A stretch of DNA of 64,000 nucleotides. Source: Closterium sp. NIES-65 (Eukaryota; Streptophyta; Zygnematophyceae; Desmidiales; Closteriaceae). Below, one piece after another: positions 1-10,289 of the stretch. Made by a program: the position numbers and the translations under genes. The stretch is taken from NCBI GenBank assembly GCA_948144175.1, contig CANXME010002414.1, forward strand, positions 62,001 through 126,000, given 5' to 3'. The notes below the pieces were generated by a model. The model was not told the DNA's origin, made no database searches, and saw only the letters and a list, made by a program, of their open reading frames with translations. The first letter of the stretch is position 1. Each line of letters begins with the position of its first letter.

Positions 1-1509
1 ACGTTTTCTTCCCTGGCTCCCCCGGCTCCCTGCGCCCCCTCCGCCCACCCCATCCCCCTGAGGGCGAGGAGCTTGGCGGAGTTCTCATCGAGGGGCGTCA
101 CCACAAACACGTCTGCCTGCCCGTACCCCTCAACCCCCACCAGATTCGCCGCTATGGATGGCCCGGTCAGCTCAAACGTTCGCAGCTGCCCGACAAGGCA
201 CAGCGCCATGGAGTCCTCCGGCCAGGGCAGCTCAAAATCTGCAGTAGGCGCTGCTGCTTCTGCTGCTGCTACTGTTGACAGCCCTGGTGTGGGGGTCTGG
301 ACGAGGTATTGTATGGGAAATGCAGGGGGGGTGAGAAAGGATGGATGGAGAGGGGAGAGGTGGATGGGGTGGTGTGAGAGATCGACGGTGAGTGTGTGGT
401 AGGAACGTGGCGTCCCTTGCTCTGCTTGCAGGTGGCACAAGCAGAGCACACAAGCAACGGGTGTGCGCCGCTTGCTCTGCTCTGCTTGCTAACGCTCTTC
501 TCTCCCTCGCACACTCGTCCCTGCTCCGGCACCTTCCACCAGTCGACTTGCATCCCCTCACCGCATGTCACCGCACCTCACCTCACCGCACCTCACCTCA
601 CCACACTTCACCTCACCTCACCTCACCTCACCTCACCGCACCTCACCTCACCGCACCTCACCTCACCACACCTCACCTCACCTCACCTCACCTCACCTCA
701 CCTCACCTCACCTCACCGCACCTCACCTCACCTCACCTCACCTCACCTCACCTCACCTCACCGCACCTCACCTCACCTCACCTCACCTCACCGCACCTCA
801 CCTCACCTCACCTCACCTCACCTCACCACACCTCACCTCACCGCACCTCACCTCACCTCACCGCACCTCACCTCACCTCACCTCACCTCACCGCACCTCA
901 ACTCACCGCACCTCACCTCACCTCACCTCACCACACCTCACCTCACCTCACCGCACCTCACCTCACCTCACCGCACCTCATCTCACCTCCGTGTGAAGAC
1001 CCGTGTGGGGCAGGGCAGCATGGGTCACCAGCGATGGTTGCTGGCGGTGCCATGGGTGGGGGGAAGGCGAGAGCGGCGTGGGGGGGTGGGCGTTGAAGGG
1101 AGACAGATACGAGGATTGGGGTGGAGGATATAGGAGGGTGCAGCGAAGGGGAAGGGGTGAAGGGTATGTCATGTGGGACGTGGGAGGGTGGGGGGAGGGA
1201 AACAGCAGTAGGGGTACAAAAGGCGACAGGCACGTTGATACAGCACACACAACCCCTCTCTTCGCCCTTCCCCTCCAAATCGCCCGCTCCCCTCACCTCG
1301 CCCTCTGTCTGCGCGCCCCCGTGCGCGTGCAGCCACGGCGGCATCACGCTCGTGAACGCCAGCAGCGGCGTCAGCGCCAACACCGCCACCACCGCCACTA
1401 CCGCCACCCGCCGCGCCGCGCCCCTCCCCCCGCCTCCCCCGCTCCCCGGACCCCCGCTTCCCCTGCTGCTGGGCTGATCCGCGCCCGCGCTGCTTCCCCC
1501 CGCGCCCAT
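1..1509 (-). CDS. DUF7796-like type II membrane protein, exons 1-2 (3' part outside window)
   Basis: Two exons of a host gene are visible on the minus strand. Exon 1 (1509-1297, 71 codons) starts at the first ATG of the open frame and encodes a Gly/Ser-rich N-terminus, a basic RR pair and a hydrophobic stretch (about residues 36-56, AVVAVVAVLALTPLLAF) that looks like a single-pass signal anchor. It ends at a GTGAGG donor. Exon 2 begins at 296 after a CAG acceptor and keeps phase 0. It reads an Ala-rich linker, then ALCLVGQLRTFELTGPSI and ADVFVVTPLDENSAKLLAL, which resemble the LCLVGG-R-FELTGPSI start of plant DUF7796 proteins. The frame is open to base 1. The 1 kb intron holds a satellite. 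Function is unknown; a Golgi/ER type II topology is inferred. Exon borders were chosen from splice motifs and phase, not from transcripts. Confidence 0.65.
555..989. repeat. Pentanucleotide satellite (CCTCA)n with CCGCA/CCACA variants
   Basis: About 430 bp of nearly perfect 5-bp repeats lies in the first intron of the DUF7796-like gene. Three unit types alternate: CCTCA, CCGCA and CCACA. Because the unit is not a multiple of three, all plus-strand frames stay open and give false Ser-Pro-His-Leu-Thr proteins. On the gene's own strand the tract is purine-rich (TGAGG). Confidence 0.95.
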
Positions 1510-2319
1510 CCTGCTTCCCGCGCGGCTGCGCAACTGAAGCGCTCCCCCGACTCCGATACCCCCTGCGCTCCCGCGATAGCCCTCCCGCCCGCGCACTACT
1601 GCCGCCGGCTCCGCCAATCCCCGATCCGCCGCGCCCCGCCTGCGAACCTCGGAGTCCCGCGTCGCCGTGCGACGAGGCGACTGCGATTGGACAGGCGACG
1701 GCGGCGACAGTAACGGCGACGCTGCGAAACCTTCGCGGCCTCTCGCCACGCGACGACCTGCGACGGACTACAACCGCGAGGATGCGCGGGGGGAAGCGGA
1801 GAGGGGAGAAGAGGGAGTTGCGGACGGGCCGGGCGGAAAATGCGGAGAGAAAAAGGGCGCGACAGGGTTGGAAAGAGAGAGCTCACGTGATCGGGCGACG
1901 GATTGGCGGAGTGGCGGCGGGGGAAGGGGGAGGTCATGGCGGGCGCGGAGTCATGGCGCGCTGGATACGACGCTGGGCGAAGAAAGGCTGGCTGGGGTGT
2001 TGGAACGCTGGGCGATACGCATGGCGAATCGGCTGTGGGGTGGGTGGCTGCGTGATAGCCTGGCTGGTTGCTGGTAGTGGGGCAGTGATGGTGGGCGCGA
2101 ACGCGATACTACGTACTCGGTAAAACAATCAGAACATTCTATTGCAATCTACTTTCCTTAAGGGCGTGAAAAATCGCCGCACCTAAAAATTCGGCCACTA
2201 GCCAAATGGTCGAATCGGCGAAAGTAACCCGTTTGCGAAAACTACAAAGACCCTTGCGACCGTCGTTGACTTCGCCAATAAAAAACGAAATTGATGGCCG
2301 TTTTGAAAGTCGACTGGTA
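1510..2319. other. Upstream flank of the DUF7796-like gene; no gene seen
   Basis: The first ~600 bp upstream of the ATG is very G+C-rich, as expected of a promoter/5'UTR. From about 2120 the composition switches to A+T-rich. The stretch 2158-2225 (AGGGCGTGAAAAATC, then ATGGTCGAA and GCGAAAGTA) weakly resembles the reverse complement of the end of the dispersed repeat at 53640-54130. I see no coding exon. Confidence 0.5.
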
Positions 2320-2509
2320 TCCGATGTTGGGCTGAAACGCCCTAGGATCTTTGTAGAGTTAAAGTTTGAGTAGATGTTGTAATAGCGGAAGCGTTGAATT
2401 GAAGTCCTTGAACCACCTTGCGCTGGTATGTGAGGGAAAAGTAAGTTGATTAAAGCAAAGAGATACAAGAATATAAATAGATGAGTACAGAGAATATGAA
2501 GAGACATTA

Positions 2510-2528
2510 CCGTCACCCCCCGGATATA
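2510..2528 (+). repeat. Left terminal inverted repeat of the DNA transposon
   Basis: Nineteen bases, perfectly complementary to 5566-5584. It is followed by the small palindrome CCCCCATGGGGGG. Confidence 0.95.
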
Positions 2529-2722
2529 CCCCCATGGGGGGCTATAATATAACATGTTTTTTTGAGGGGGTGGGCTTATAATATAGTAAATTTATAAGCG
2601 CCGGCGTTTATAATTTGTCAAAATTGAATTTTGTTTTTAAATATACCAAATCGAAGCATTCTCAAAGGCGGATTCACCTGGGTCGAGAACGTTCGAAACT
2701 GTGCATGCATTGCGCGTGAAAC

Positions 2723-2950
2723 GGCCAACAAGGCGTGGCTTCACGCCTTCCACGCCTTGTTGGCCAGGCCAGGTTCATCGAACGTGAACCTGGCCCATGC
2801 CAGTGCACACGTACCTCGCATCACAGCGGCCCAATCAGGGTTGCATGCGATCGTGGGCACGTCGTGGTTCAGCCACGGTGTGCCCATCAACAGCAAAATT
2901 CCCCGCCACCGAGGCAAGGAGCTGCCCAGCTCAGCTCCTCTGCGGGGAAT
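2723..2950. repeat. Chain of four hairpins in the 5' region of the DNA transposon
   Basis: Consecutive inverted repeats precede the transposase frame. GGCCAACAAGGCGTGG at 2723-2738 pairs with 2750-2765. GGCCAGGTTCA at 2767-2777 pairs with 2785-2795. GGGCAC..CGTGG at about 2855 pairs with CCACGGTGTGCCC with two mismatches. ATTCCCCGC at about 2898 pairs with GCGGGGAAT at about 2950 around an inner AGGAGCTG/CAGCTCCT stem. They may act in the transcript leader or as transposase-binding DNA; the function is not known. Confidence 0.75.
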
Positions 2951-2997
2951 CTTGACTGGGGCCACCCTTTTCCCGCAGAGGAGGCCGGGCCGCGAAA

Positions 2998-5265
2998 ATG
3001 AAGGGGTCTCGGGCGAGGGCTTCATACAACCCTCATTCTCGACTTTTGCCTTCAGTTTCTTTGTTCGTTTGGCCTGCCGTGGCCATGGCGGGCCTTCCAC
3101 GCACGCATTTCTTGTTCCGCCGCCATCCTGCTGCCAGAGAAAACACCCGCCGAGACACCTGTGACTACTCTCAATGGCAGTCGCGCCCTGCGCCCGTCCC
3201 TCCGTGTCAACCAGTAGCTCCTCCCGTTCCTCCCACTCCTCCAACTCCTCCTGCACCTCCCGCTCCCCCGGCGCCTCCGGTTCCTCCAGCTCCTCCGTCC
3301 CCTCCTGACCCGCCTGTGTTTGGTGCTCCACGTCAGGGGGTCCTGCAGCTTCTCCTCCCTCCTGGCTACTCGGCGTTTGACGCGTACCTGTCCGAGCCCG
3401 ACCGCGCCGGTGGCGCATCGTCTTCCTCCGCACCGTCGCCACGCTGGGGAGCCCCGGCTGATTGCCCGTTGGACGAATCCGCGGCTGGTGCGGAGGATGA
3501 CGTGGAGTTTTGGGCTGCCGACGGTCTTCCAGAGCACCTGCCTATTCCCACCTTCCCCCCCCCCAATAAGAAACGACCCCACCCTTCTCGCGAGAATCGC
3601 GATGCCCGTCCTCCCTCCCCCAGGCACAAGCCTTCAAGTCACAAGCGGCACTCTTACACATCGCAGGAGAAACTGCAGTGGATTCTCAAGCTTGAGTCCG
3701 GGCACATGAGCGTGCGGCAGATGTCTCGCCAAACCGGCATCTCCCGAAGGTCACTCGCAGAATGGAAGACCCGGAAGGCTGACCTGGAGGGCGCGCATGC
3801 TGCTCGCAAGCGTCTTCATGGGCGCGGAAGGAGCTCGTGGTATCGCGACATGGAAGCTGAAGTCTACAGGAGGTTTCTTGCCCACCGTAAAAAATGTCTC
3901 GCGGTCTCGATCGCTCGCCTACAGAAGTGGTCGCATGAGGTGATGAAAGAATTGCACCCACAGGTAAAGTGGTCCGGCTCGCAGCGGTGGACTGAGCGGT
4001 TTCGCCGCCGTTGGAATCTGACAACCCGAGCGAAGACCAGGGTCGGCCAGAAGCTTGCTGCCAGTGAGTTTGTGGGAAATGGTTGCAGTTTAATGTGTAC
4101 TGCTTTGTGTTGTTTGTCTCTTTATGTTTCACGGTTGAATTTTAACGCGTCATTAATACTGTCTTCTCTCTTTCCCTCCCACCCGTACTCCCAGACTGCG
4201 AGACTGACGTCAGGAATTTCTGGAAGTTCGTGCGTCACACCCGCCGCCAATACAAGATTGACCCGCAGTGGATAATAAACGCGGACCAGACACCACTGTG
4301 GCTCGAGATGCCTGCCGAACGCACAGTCGAGGAGGTGGGTCTGCGCTCTGTGCCTATCCGCAGCGGCGGCTATCAGAAGGAGCGAGTTACGGTGATGCTC
4401 GCCTGCACTGCCAGCGGTGAGAAGCTGAAGCCGTGGGTCTTCTTCAAACGGAAGACCCTGCCTAAAGGGGATTTCCCTTCAGGTGAGCATTAACACCCAC
4501 TGCTGCATGTTTTTTTTTTTCAATGTCTACTGATGTTGTATGTGCGTTTGTGGCTGTGCAGATGTTACGGTGTCCGTCCATCCCAACGGTTGGATGGACG
4601 CGGACGGAGTCATTGAGTGGCTCGACGGGGCAGTGAAGCCGTTCGTCCACACCAAGTTTGGAGTGAGGCCCCGCAAAGCGATGCTCGTCTTGGATTCGTA
4701 CCGCGGGCACCTGACTGCGGAGGTGAAGAAGAAGTTCGGGGAGCTGAACATCGTCCCTGCCGTTATCCCAGCTGGCTGCACCTCGGAGATTCAACCTCTG
4801 GACGTCGCGGTGAATCGCTCCTTCAAGGCATCCGTTCGACAGCTCTACCAGGAGTGGTTCGAGAGCGAGGGGGTCGACACCTTGACAAAGAAAGGTGAGA
4901 GAGGCAGGCCATGCCTGTGCTGCTTTATCAGTTTGTAGCGGTGGCTGACTTTTGATTGTTTAAATTTTATGGCAGGCAACATCAAGAAGCCACCACCCGA
5001 GCTAACGCTCAAGTGGATATCACCGGCTTGGAAGGCCGTGCCCAGGGACTTGATTCAACGGGCTTTCCTCACCTGTGGCATTAGTAACGCCCTGGATGGG
5101 TCCCAGGACAAGATCTGCCTGCAACACAGGCGCGACCAGCTTGAGGGCGACGAAATAGACATCGACGACGACATTGCAGCAGATGGCTTTTTCTGCAACA
5201 ACGTAGAAGAACCAGAGTCGGACTCTGAGGCCGACCCGGATGATCCTACCGCAGCTGATGACTAG
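2998..5265 (+). CDS. pogo/Tigger-type DDD transposase, four exons, intact
   Basis: Joining 2998-4063, 4195-4482, 4562-4894 and 4976-5265 at GT/AG borders gives one uninterrupted frame of 658 residues, with phases matching at every junction. Residues about 70-100 are a Pro-rich run. Residues about 218-265 form a helix-turn-helix (SVRQMSRQTGISRRSLAEWK) of the CENP-B/psq type that binds the ends. The DDE_1 catalytic core shows INADQTP (Asp near 386), LVLDSYRGH (Asp near 496) and PLDVAVNRSFK (Asp near 532). The last two acidic residues are 35 apart, typical of pogo-like enzymes. The C-terminus is acidic. The predicted role is cut-and-paste transposition in the nucleus. The start could instead be Met30; no promoter was identified. 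Confidence 0.88.
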
Positions 5266-5565
5266 ATTACGTAGATCTAGAAATTGCTGTAGCCTGTGAG
5301 ACTCGTAGGTAGATTTAGAACTGTAATTAGAAAAAACTGTAGATAAACTGACTTTGTATTTAATTAGATGAAAATATGAGTTGTTAATGTGGTTAGTGAA
5401 GTTTGTAGAAAAAAAAATATTTAAAAAAGTGGCGGTTATAATGTGTAAGGTACAGGTATGCGGTTATAATCCGTACGACTCTAGGGTATGCGCTTATAAT
5501 CGAGGAGGGGATATAAGCGCCATATGCCAATTAGAAGCGCCAGGCGCTTATCCTAGGGTGGCGCT

Positions 5566-5584
5566 TATATCCGGGGGGTGACGG
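5566..5584 (-). repeat. Right terminal inverted repeat of the DNA transposon
   Basis: Perfect 19-bp partner of 2510-2528. Inside it the similarity continues only as scattered ATAAGCGCC-type motifs (about 5484-5560). Confidence 0.95.
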
Positions 5585-5830
5585 TATAACTAATTTTACT
5601 GTTGCGGTTCGATACAGTGCGACTCGGGCAACTGCTCAGTGTCGAGTCAGTTGTTTGTCCTTGCTGTCGCGCTGCGTCAGGTCAAGGGTCGCTGACCTTT
5701 GACTTTCTCGTAACCTCCAACGGTTACGTTAACCACTTTGGTTGACTCGCGATGCTTCGACTTGAGCTGCTTCGCTTTGTGTCTTGAAGTCTGACACGAC
5801 AGAGGCGCTTAACTTTATTTGTTCCCAACA

Positions 5831-6403
5831 CTCCCCTTCGCTTCTGGAGTGTCGCTGATGGTGACGTGGCTTTGTCCAGTCAGCAGCATGCAGTACTCGA
5901 ACTTCTTCTTTTCAAGTTTCTTGGTCAAGTAGTCAGCTGCCATCTCGGACGTGGGACAGTAGGATAGATCGAGTTTCCCTTTCTCGATTTCGTCTTTCAC
6001 GAAGAAGTATCGCAGGGCGATATGCTTCGTTCTGTTCGCGAATCCGCTCTTGTTGGCGATGCGAATTGCGGATTGGTTGTCGCAGAACAAGGTGAAGTTG
6101 GGTAACTCGGCTAACTTCGCTTCTTCCAGCAGCTCGCGAAGGTAGAGTCCTTCCTTGGTGGCTGAGCAGAGGGCGATATATTCTGCTTCAGCTGAAGAGA
6201 GCGCAATTAGTTCCTGCTTGCTTGATTGCCAGGAAATAGGTCCGATAGTTTCTAGGCGATAGATGTAGCCAGTGCGAGAGCGCCTGTCATCTGAGTCGCC
6301 GGCGTGATCGTCATCGACATAGCCGATTAGTTTCGTCGGCGTAGTTGTGTCTTTGTAGTACGTCAGGCCGATCGTTGCGGTGCTCACGAAATAGTGAAGA
6401 GCA
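5831..6403 (-). pseudogene. A1 RNase H domain fragment
   Basis: Reads the C-terminal Copia RNase H: KLIGYVDDDHAGD, SSAEAEYIALCSATKE, FCDNQSAIRIANK and TKHIALRYFFVKDEIEKG, ending beside the 3' LTR. The acidic catalytic residues of this domain appear present. The frame is cut from the rest of pol at 6404 by a solo LTR, so it is no longer part of a full polyprotein. Confidence 0.9.
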
Positions 6404-6534
6404 TGTCAGAATATTATCTTATTGTTCTAGCCTGTAGTGGGGTGCTCTATAGCGAGTACAACCCTTCTAGGGTTTGCTATTTGTATCCTCATTCTTGCTA
6501 GTTCAATCCTCTTTCTTTCTTCTAATTTTTCACA
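6404..6534. mobile_element. Solo short LTR (131 bp) inserted in A1 RNase H
   Basis: The sequence runs TGTCAGAATATTATC to TTTTTCACA and is flanked by the 5-bp duplication GAGCA (6399-6403 and 6535-6539). The A2 copy lacks it at the matching place (GGAGAGCGCGGTCGAG). It is closely related to the second solo LTR at 9843-9972 and to the LTRs of element D (34493-36039). No internal sequence remains, so it is a recombined solo LTR of a short-LTR family. Confidence 0.9.
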
Positions 6535-6539
6535 GAGCA

Positions 6540-7477
6540 CGGTCGAGTTCTGCTAGGTGTTCTGCTTCGGGCCTCTTGAGATAGGTGGCGAGTTGGCTAG
6601 CGGAGTAGGACAGGTCTGGGCGGCAGGTGACGGCTGCGAAGAGCAGACAGCCCAGTTTTCGCTGTTAGTCACGTATTCTGGCGGTCTTGAGTAGGACGGA
6701 GCTTCCTTTGCCATTTCCTGCCGTGTAGCGGTATGGCGTGTGGATAGTAGCAGGTGTGAGTGCGAACCGTTTGGCGATGGTGTCGGCGTACTTCTCGGCG
6801 CTGAGATAGATCGCATTTTCTTCTTCGCGAATGTTGAGCCCGAGATACTGAGTGGCGGTAGTGGAGACCATGAGTGTGAGGTCCTTTTTCAGCTCCCCTT
6901 CGAACCAGGTAGCTATGTCGTCGGTAGAACCGATGTAGAGTAGATCGTCGACGTAGACGATAAGTAGGATGTAGTTTGCGCCTTTGGTGAGTCGGTACAT
7001 GCCTTGATCGTGAGGTAGTTGACGGAATCCGATGCGGATGAGGCGGGTGTGTAGGTGCTGTTGCCACAGCCGTGGGGCCTGTTTGATCCCGTAAAGCGAT
7101 TTTAAAAGCTGGCAGACCTGATTGGGTTCCCCGTGGGTACCGTGAGGGAGCTCGACGAAGATTTCGGCGTCGACGGGTGCGTAGAGGAAAGCGTTAGCAA
7201 CATCGATTTGTCGCAGTTTCTTCTTCTTCATGGCGGCGATCGCAAGGAGGATTCGGAGAGAGGTGTGTCGGCTACCCGGGGCGAATGTCTTGGTGAAGTC
7301 CCGGCCTTGTTCCTGATCAAATCCTCGCACGACCCATCGTGCCTTGAACTTCTCGATTGTGCCATCTGCTTTCGTTTTTATGCGGAAGACCCACTTCCCG
7401 GTAAGGATGGTCTTGTTTCTTGCTATGCTTGCTGGAACGACTTTCCAGGTGTTGCGTTCCTCCAAGGCTTTTAACTC
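6540..7477 (-). pseudogene. A1 reverse transcriptase (two in-frame stops)
   Basis: The frame 7465-6665 shows Copia RT landmarks: WKVVPASIARNKTI, FKARWVVRGFDQEQGRDF, IDVANAFLYAPVDAE, LLKSLYGIKQAPRLWQQ, and the catalytic LIVYVDDLLYIG. A TGA separates it from integrase (A2 has CGA in the MDRELKALEER context), and a TAA replaces a Tyr codon of the A2 GIRDYQRK motif at its end. Function would have been cDNA synthesis in cytoplasmic particles; it is now broken. Confidence 0.88.
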
Positions 7478-9808
7478 TCAGTCCATGGCTTCACGCCATT
7501 TCTCCTTGTGTTCCCCCCCCAGAGCCTGTTGAACTGTCGCAGGCTCTTTAGGAAGAGAAGAGCCATGGACGGCGGTGACGAGCCCGAGAATCTGCAGTCC
7601 GGTTTGTGAGTAGCGGGGGAGTGTTGTGTCCTCGGGAAAAGCTGCTTCATCTCCCGCTTCTGGGTCGGGTATGAAATTCGGTCCTACTCTTTCTGCTTTG
7701 TTGGTGTTGGCTGTTATAGGTGTTACGTAACCATTGTCGGCGAAGTGATAGAAGACTTCGGCATTGGCGCTTTCGCGAGGATTTTCTTCGTCCATGGGGA
7801 GGTTGACGGAGCAGAACGGGAGAGGTCCGGCTTCTTCGGATGCGTTGTCGACGTTCGGCTCGTCCCAGTCTGCTTCGTCCGCTGCTGAGGCGAATGCTCG
7901 GTCACCACAAGAGCCACCTGTGGGGTCCTGATTCTCGTGCAAGTTGGCAAGGTACGTCTGAAGGGTGAGTCGTTCGTAGAAGATCACATCACGTGCTGCT
8001 ACTGTTTCCTTTGAGTGGACGTCGAAGATTTTCCACGCGTTGTAATTCTTTTCGATCCCGAGGTGTATTCCCCACTGTGTGCATTGTGAAAATCTTCCCG
8101 CTCGTGCCTCAGGGGGTCGGTACTGTACCATGCACCTGAAAACTCGTAACATTTTTGTGCTGCCCTGTTTCCCTGTCCACAGCAGATGCGGTGATGCGTT
8201 GTTCGGGAGTGAGGACGACGACATCAAGTTGTGCAGCATGACAGCGTGGTCCATTGCTGTAGGCCACTGGTGGTTGGGTAGCCGCATGCCACGTAACAGT
8301 TTGCGCATGCTGTTCTGCAGAGTCCTATTCATTCGTTCTGCGACACCTTGCTGCTGATGGGCGTAGGGAAGGGAGAGGAGTTGCTTGATTCCTCTTTCCG
8401 CCAGGTACTGCTTGAAGCGCTGAGAGGTGTATTCTCCTCCTCCGTCTAACTGGAAGCTTTCCAGCTGTGCTCCCGACTCTCGTTCTGCTACTGGTAGCCA
8501 GGCGGCGAACGCTGCGAGTGCTATGTCGCGGCTTGGTAGGTTTAGATGCCAGACATATCGAGTGGCGGCGTCGATGAAGGTAATCGTATAGTTGTAGGTG
8601 ACTTGTCCTGGTTCGCGATTGTAGAGGATGTCGCTGTACACCTTCTCGAGTGGTGCGTACGCCGGTGCGCTCGGGTTGTGATGAGGAGCGAACGGTCGAT
8701 GTGGTAAGTCAGCTTCGGGGCAGGTTAGACAAGTCCCTCGTGCCTTTTGAAGTTCTCTGCCATCGGGTAGTAGTAGGGAGTCTTTGTCGAGAACTCCTGC
8801 TCTTATCGTGTTGTTTAAGACTGTGTTGCTTGGATGTCCCAATCGTGCGTGCCAGGTTTCTTCGGAGGCGCGATGTCCGAGTGATCGTCGATACGTGTCG
8901 GAGTTGGAGTAGAAGCTGACGACGAAGTTTGCGCTCCTGTGGGCTTCTCGTGGAGTTGGTTTCAACCGCTGTGCGGGTGTTGGTGGTTCTTCGTCGACGA
9001 AGACTGGTGTCGTTGTTCCTGCTGCTGTTGCCGATGTTGTCTCTGCTACTGCCGATGATGTCTCTGCTGCTGTCGATGTTTTCTCTGCTGCTGCCGATGA
9101 TGTCTCTGCTGCTGCCGATGTTGTCTGTGCTGCTGCCGAATGTTGTATTGTTGCTAACGCGCGTGTTCTTTCTGCTTCAGGGATAGTATGCGAGTACCAG
9201 AAGCCTTCCGGGCTGAAGTCTGGATCAAGATCTGGAGGGTGCGTCCAGTCCGTGAAGTTAACAATAGCGTCGCTGTCTGCGATGCCCAGGTCCGGGACGA
9301 AGTCGAGAACGAAGACGTTGTTCTTCAGAACTGCCTTCCCGATGTAGAGGCCGCCTTTCCCGTGGTATAACTTAAATTCCTGGGTGGTACTGTCGGCTTC
9401 CAGGTGGATGCCCTTCGCCATCAACTGGCTGACGCTCAGTAAGTTGTAGCCGAGTCCTTCTGCTATTAGTACCTTTGACATATGCAGTATAACATTCGTC
9501 TCCCTGGACTGAAGCTGTACCACTCCTTGTCGTTGTGTGCGCAGGTTCTGATTGTTGGCAACTGTGATGACGACCTCTCGTTGAAGTCGATGTTCGCGTT
9601 GGACGAAGCGTCCCGAAGAGCACATGTGTTGTCCGCAGCAACTTTCCAAGAACCAAGTATCTTTCCCGGATGGTTCACTTTGAGCAATGGCGGCGTACGT
9701 CGGATTCGGTTGAAGAGATTCGCGGCGAGGCGTGCTGTTGTCGAGTTGTTCTTCGGGTGAGTAGTACGGTGGTGACTCGGTTGTGCATAAATCGGTTGTT
9801 TTTACCAT
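7478..9808 (-). pseudogene. A1 protease-integrase region of pol (776-codon open frame)
   Basis: One long open frame. Residues about 48-63 are the protease active-site region DTWFLESCCGQHMC, where Copia enzymes normally have an Asp-Ser-Gly triad. An Ala/Thr-rich stretch of 21-bp repeats (about 9005-9160) follows. Integrase follows with a zinc-binding HARLGHPS..CLTC-like segment, the core DAATRYVWH, a GGGEYTSQRFKQYL region and YAHQQQGVAERMNRTLQNSM. The frame ends at a TGA (7478-7480). It was part of a single gag-pol polyprotein before decay. The solo LTR at 9843-9972 separates it from gag. Confidence 0.88.
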
Positions 9809-9842
9809 GCAGTTGACAATATTTCTTGGCTTTTGCGCAGGT

Positions 9843-9972
9843 TGTCAGAATATTATTCTTATGTTCTAGCCTGTAGTGGGGTGCTCTATAGCGAGTACAA
9901 CCCTTCTAGGGTTTGCTATTTGTATCCCCATTTCTGCTAGTTCATTCCTCTTTCTTCTTCTAACTTTTGTCA
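9843..9972. mobile_element. Second solo short LTR (130 bp) inside A1
   Basis: TGTCAGAATATTATTC to CTTTTGTCA, flanked by CAGGT at 9838-9842 and 9973-9977. The uninterrupted context in A2 is GTGCAGGTTGTCCAGTTGG. It is aligned base for base with 6404-6534 apart from a few substitutions, so two solo LTRs of one family sit in the same host element. Confidence 0.88.
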
Positions 9973-10027
9973 CAGGTTGCCCTGTTGAAGTCGTTGAAGC
10001 TTGGACTAAAGTTGTTGGGGCTGCTTG

Positions 10028-10289
10028 TGTCGAGAGTCTAAGTAGTTTAAGAGTAGAAACGGGGGCCTAGGCTTAGTAGCCTAGGCCCTAACTTAGGTAT
10101 CGAGCGGGTTTTCCCCTAGGAGCAATGTCGAGTGAGTTGAGAGGGAAATTGGTGAAAAGGTGGTTTCACTATAGGTTCAGGGGTACATATAGCATAGAAA
10201 CAAAATAAGGTGCACCACCAACAAAAGTTTACATAACTACACTAACTACAACTACAAGCAATTATAAAACATGACAAAATATTTCGACA
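10028..10289 (-). repeat. 3' LTR of TRIM-1
   Basis: 262 bp, TGTCGAGAG to TTTCGACA. It contains the palindrome CCTAGGCTTAGTAGCCTAGG. Confidence 0.93.

Larger units (their letters stand above)
2510..5584 (+). mobile_element. pogo/Tigger-like DNA transposon, apparently complete (3075 bp)
   Basis: The element has perfect 19-bp terminal inverted repeats (CCGTCACCCCCCGGATATA) and a duplicated TA target site at 2508-2509 and 5585-5586, as expected for the IS630/Tc1-mariner/pogo superfamily. Subterminal regions repeat short motifs such as ATAAGCGCC and GGCGCTTAT on both sides. Inside is one four-exon transposase gene with no visible break. It sits in the 3' LTR of A1; the sister LTR at 12581-13009 shows the unoccupied site. 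It is therefore younger than A1 and could still be active. Confidence 0.95.
2325..5830 (-). repeat. 3' LTR of A1, split by the DNA transposon (2325-2509 and 5587-5830)
   Basis: The LTR is in two parts of 185 and 244 bp, together 429 bp, exactly the length of the other A1 LTR. The break is at a TA dinucleotide that is duplicated either side of the inserted DNA transposon. It lies just left of the RNase H coding end. Confidence 0.95.

Noticed and set aside
392-1133. Three overlapping plus-strand open frames giving Ser-Pro-His-Leu-Thr repeats
   Set aside because: They are translations of the 5-bp satellite, which is open in every frame; no domain and no start context.
2741-3627. Minus-strand frames of 233 and 191 codons
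   Set aside because: Shadow of transposase exon 1; the plus frame carries the helix-turn-helix and joins three further exons in phase.
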